A stretch of DNA of 64,000 bases, from assembly GCF_945836005.1 (NCBI RefSeq), contig NZ_OX241534.1, forward strand, positions 1,229,501 through 1,293,500. The letters are read 5' to 3'. The notes beneath the pieces were generated by a model. It was not told the origin of the DNA. It did no database searches and worked only from the letters and a program-made list of their open reading frames with translations. The position numbers and the translations under genes were made by a program. Positions 63,233 through 64,000 of the stretch are shown piece after piece. Positions within the stretch are counted from its first letter, which is position 1; each line of letters opens with the position of its first letter. This DNA is from Candidatus Nitrosacidococcus sp. I8 (GTDB taxonomy: Bacteria; Pseudomonadota; Gammaproteobacteria; Nitrosococcales; Nitrosococcaceae).

Positions 63233-64000
63233 ATGAACGTACCAAAATTATTACCTTTTACCAAGCATCTTCTCATCTTATTTGCGACCAGTATTATCAT
63301 TTTAAGCAGTATGGCTTATGCTACCCCTTCGCTTAATATCACAGGTACCAGCTGGAGTAATCCGAGCGAACATAGTGCTTATCAATCAGGATCTACAGAA
63401 TATTGGGGGAGCTCTAAAAAAGTTTCTAAAAATAGTAGCTATGATTTTGTTGCAAATAGCCCCGCAGAAAATACCAATACGAGTGTTAGCACAGCTACTT
63501 TTGATATTGGTAAATTTACTTACAACAATAATAGTTCTGCTGGACGAATGGATAGTATCGATCTAAATATTACTGCCAATATAGGTGGTAATGATGTTTC
63601 TTTTGTATTAACAATAAACGCTGATGAATTAACCGAGTGCACTAAATATAATCCTCATAACAAGTGCATTGGTCAATCTTCTTACGATAATCTCACCATT
63701 AGCAGTTCTAATCTAGATAATGAATTTACAGTAGGGGATAATATCTACACTTTGAGCAAAGTGGTATTTGATACAAACCCAAACCCATTTAAAGTACTAA
63801 ATAGTAATCAAAATACTTCTGGTATAAGCCATATTTTAGTTAGTTTTTCTGTAGCTCCTACTACTTTAAATCAAAACCCAAGCGGATCCAATCCGAACCC
63901 AACGGTACCAGAACCCACTTCTTGGATGATAATGCTTCAAGGATTAGGGTTGCTTAGTTTTGTAATGTTTCGTCGCCGTAGCCAAACAGAGCTCACTATA
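63233..64000 (+). CDS. PEP-CTERM surface protein (choice-of-anchor type), 3' end outside window
   Basis: ATG 63233 follows AAGGAA. The first 256 codons have a signal peptide (KHLLILFATSIIILSSMAYA, cleavage near residue 34), a beta-rich body with ITGTSWSNPSEHSAYQSG and FDIGKFTYNNNSSAG that resembles choice-of-anchor K domains, a Cys pair near 149-158, a Pro/Asn linker, and a C-terminal sorting signal: VPEP at 225-228, a hydrophobic helix and RRR at 247-249. Exosortase would recognise and remove that tail. No exosortase gene is in the window. The stop codon lies beyond base 64000, probably within a few codons. Confidence 0.85.
   Translation, partial: MNVPKLLPFTKHLLILFATSIIILSSMAYATPSLNITGTSWSNPSEHSAYQSGSTEYWGSSKKVSKNSSYDFVANSPAENTNTSVSTATFDIGKFTYNNNSSAGRMDSIDLNITANIGGNDVSFVLTINADELTECTKYNPHNKCIGQSSYDNLTISSSNLDNEFTVGDNIYTLSKVVFDTNPNPFKVLNSNQNTSGISHILVSFSVAPTTLNQNPSGSNPNPTVPEPTSWMIMLQGLGLLSFVMFRRRSQTELTI

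Overview
The window comes from an AT-rich gammaproteobacterium. The evidence is a one-piece tmRNA with an ANDDNFALAA-type tag beside smpB, the ratA-rnfH / bamE / fur block, the recJ-rpfE pair, a complete System I cytochrome c maturation operon, coq7 (ubiquinone), speD, and a closing PEP-CTERM surface protein. A chemolithotrophic or respiratory relative of the Nitrosococcus group would fit this mix, but that placement is inference. Most of the window is chromosomal core. No transposase, integrase, prophage or CRISPR array was seen.

Layout. (1) 1-9.1 kb holds two export systems: the end of an outer-membrane factor plus an EmrA/HlyD-like adaptor, a terminator, and then a complete RND set (outer-membrane lipoprotein, 1100-residue pump, and an adaptor with an extra C-terminal beta domain). 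(2) 9.1-12.7 kb: a perfect 17-bp inverted repeat precedes gnd-zwf (oxidative pentose phosphate), followed by a DUF3293-like gene. (3) 12.7-16 kb is the most accessory stretch. It holds tRNA-Lys and tRNA-His, a small conserved-looking gene, a type II restriction-modification pair whose methyltransferase is intact and whose endonuclease is broken by two frameshifts, and then tmRNA. (4) 16-29.4 kb is housekeeping: smpB, ratA-rnfH, bamE, fur, a minus-strand run recN/nadK/FmdE-like/recJ/rpfE-like/DUF2066, purM-purN, dcd and yajC. (5) 29.5-35.6 kb: OsmC, a VOC protein, a QmcA/NfeD membrane pair, speD, and a poorly understood DUF2868 + DUF3482-GTPase pair. (6) 35.8-42.8 kb: ccmABCDEFGHI in order, including the short ccmD, closed by a strong terminator. 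(7) 42.9-51.2 kb, minus strand: LysM protein, coq7, a solitary GlcF-like iron-sulfur protein, dihaem cytochrome c peroxidase (a client of the ccm system), Uup, a methyltransferase, a YpfJ-type protease and a DUF2141 protein. (8) 51.3-56.8 kb: glycosyltransferase, LPG-synthase-like membrane protein, acyltransferase, a secreted barnase-like RNase with its barstar, and fabI. (9) 56.9-64 kb: ppiD, two tiny membrane ORFs, tRNA-Asp, tRNA-Val, hupB, rph-rdgB-hemW, and a PEP-CTERM protein cut by the window edge.

The observations most worth following are the barnase/barstar pair with every known catalytic residue kept, the decayed restriction gene beside an intact methyltransferase, the DUF2868/DUF3482 GTPase pair with a degenerate G4 motif, the RND adaptor carrying a FixH/YtkA-like tail, and the palindrome ahead of gnd. 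No wholly new defence system was recognised. All calls come from reading sequence and remembered family features. No database search was run.
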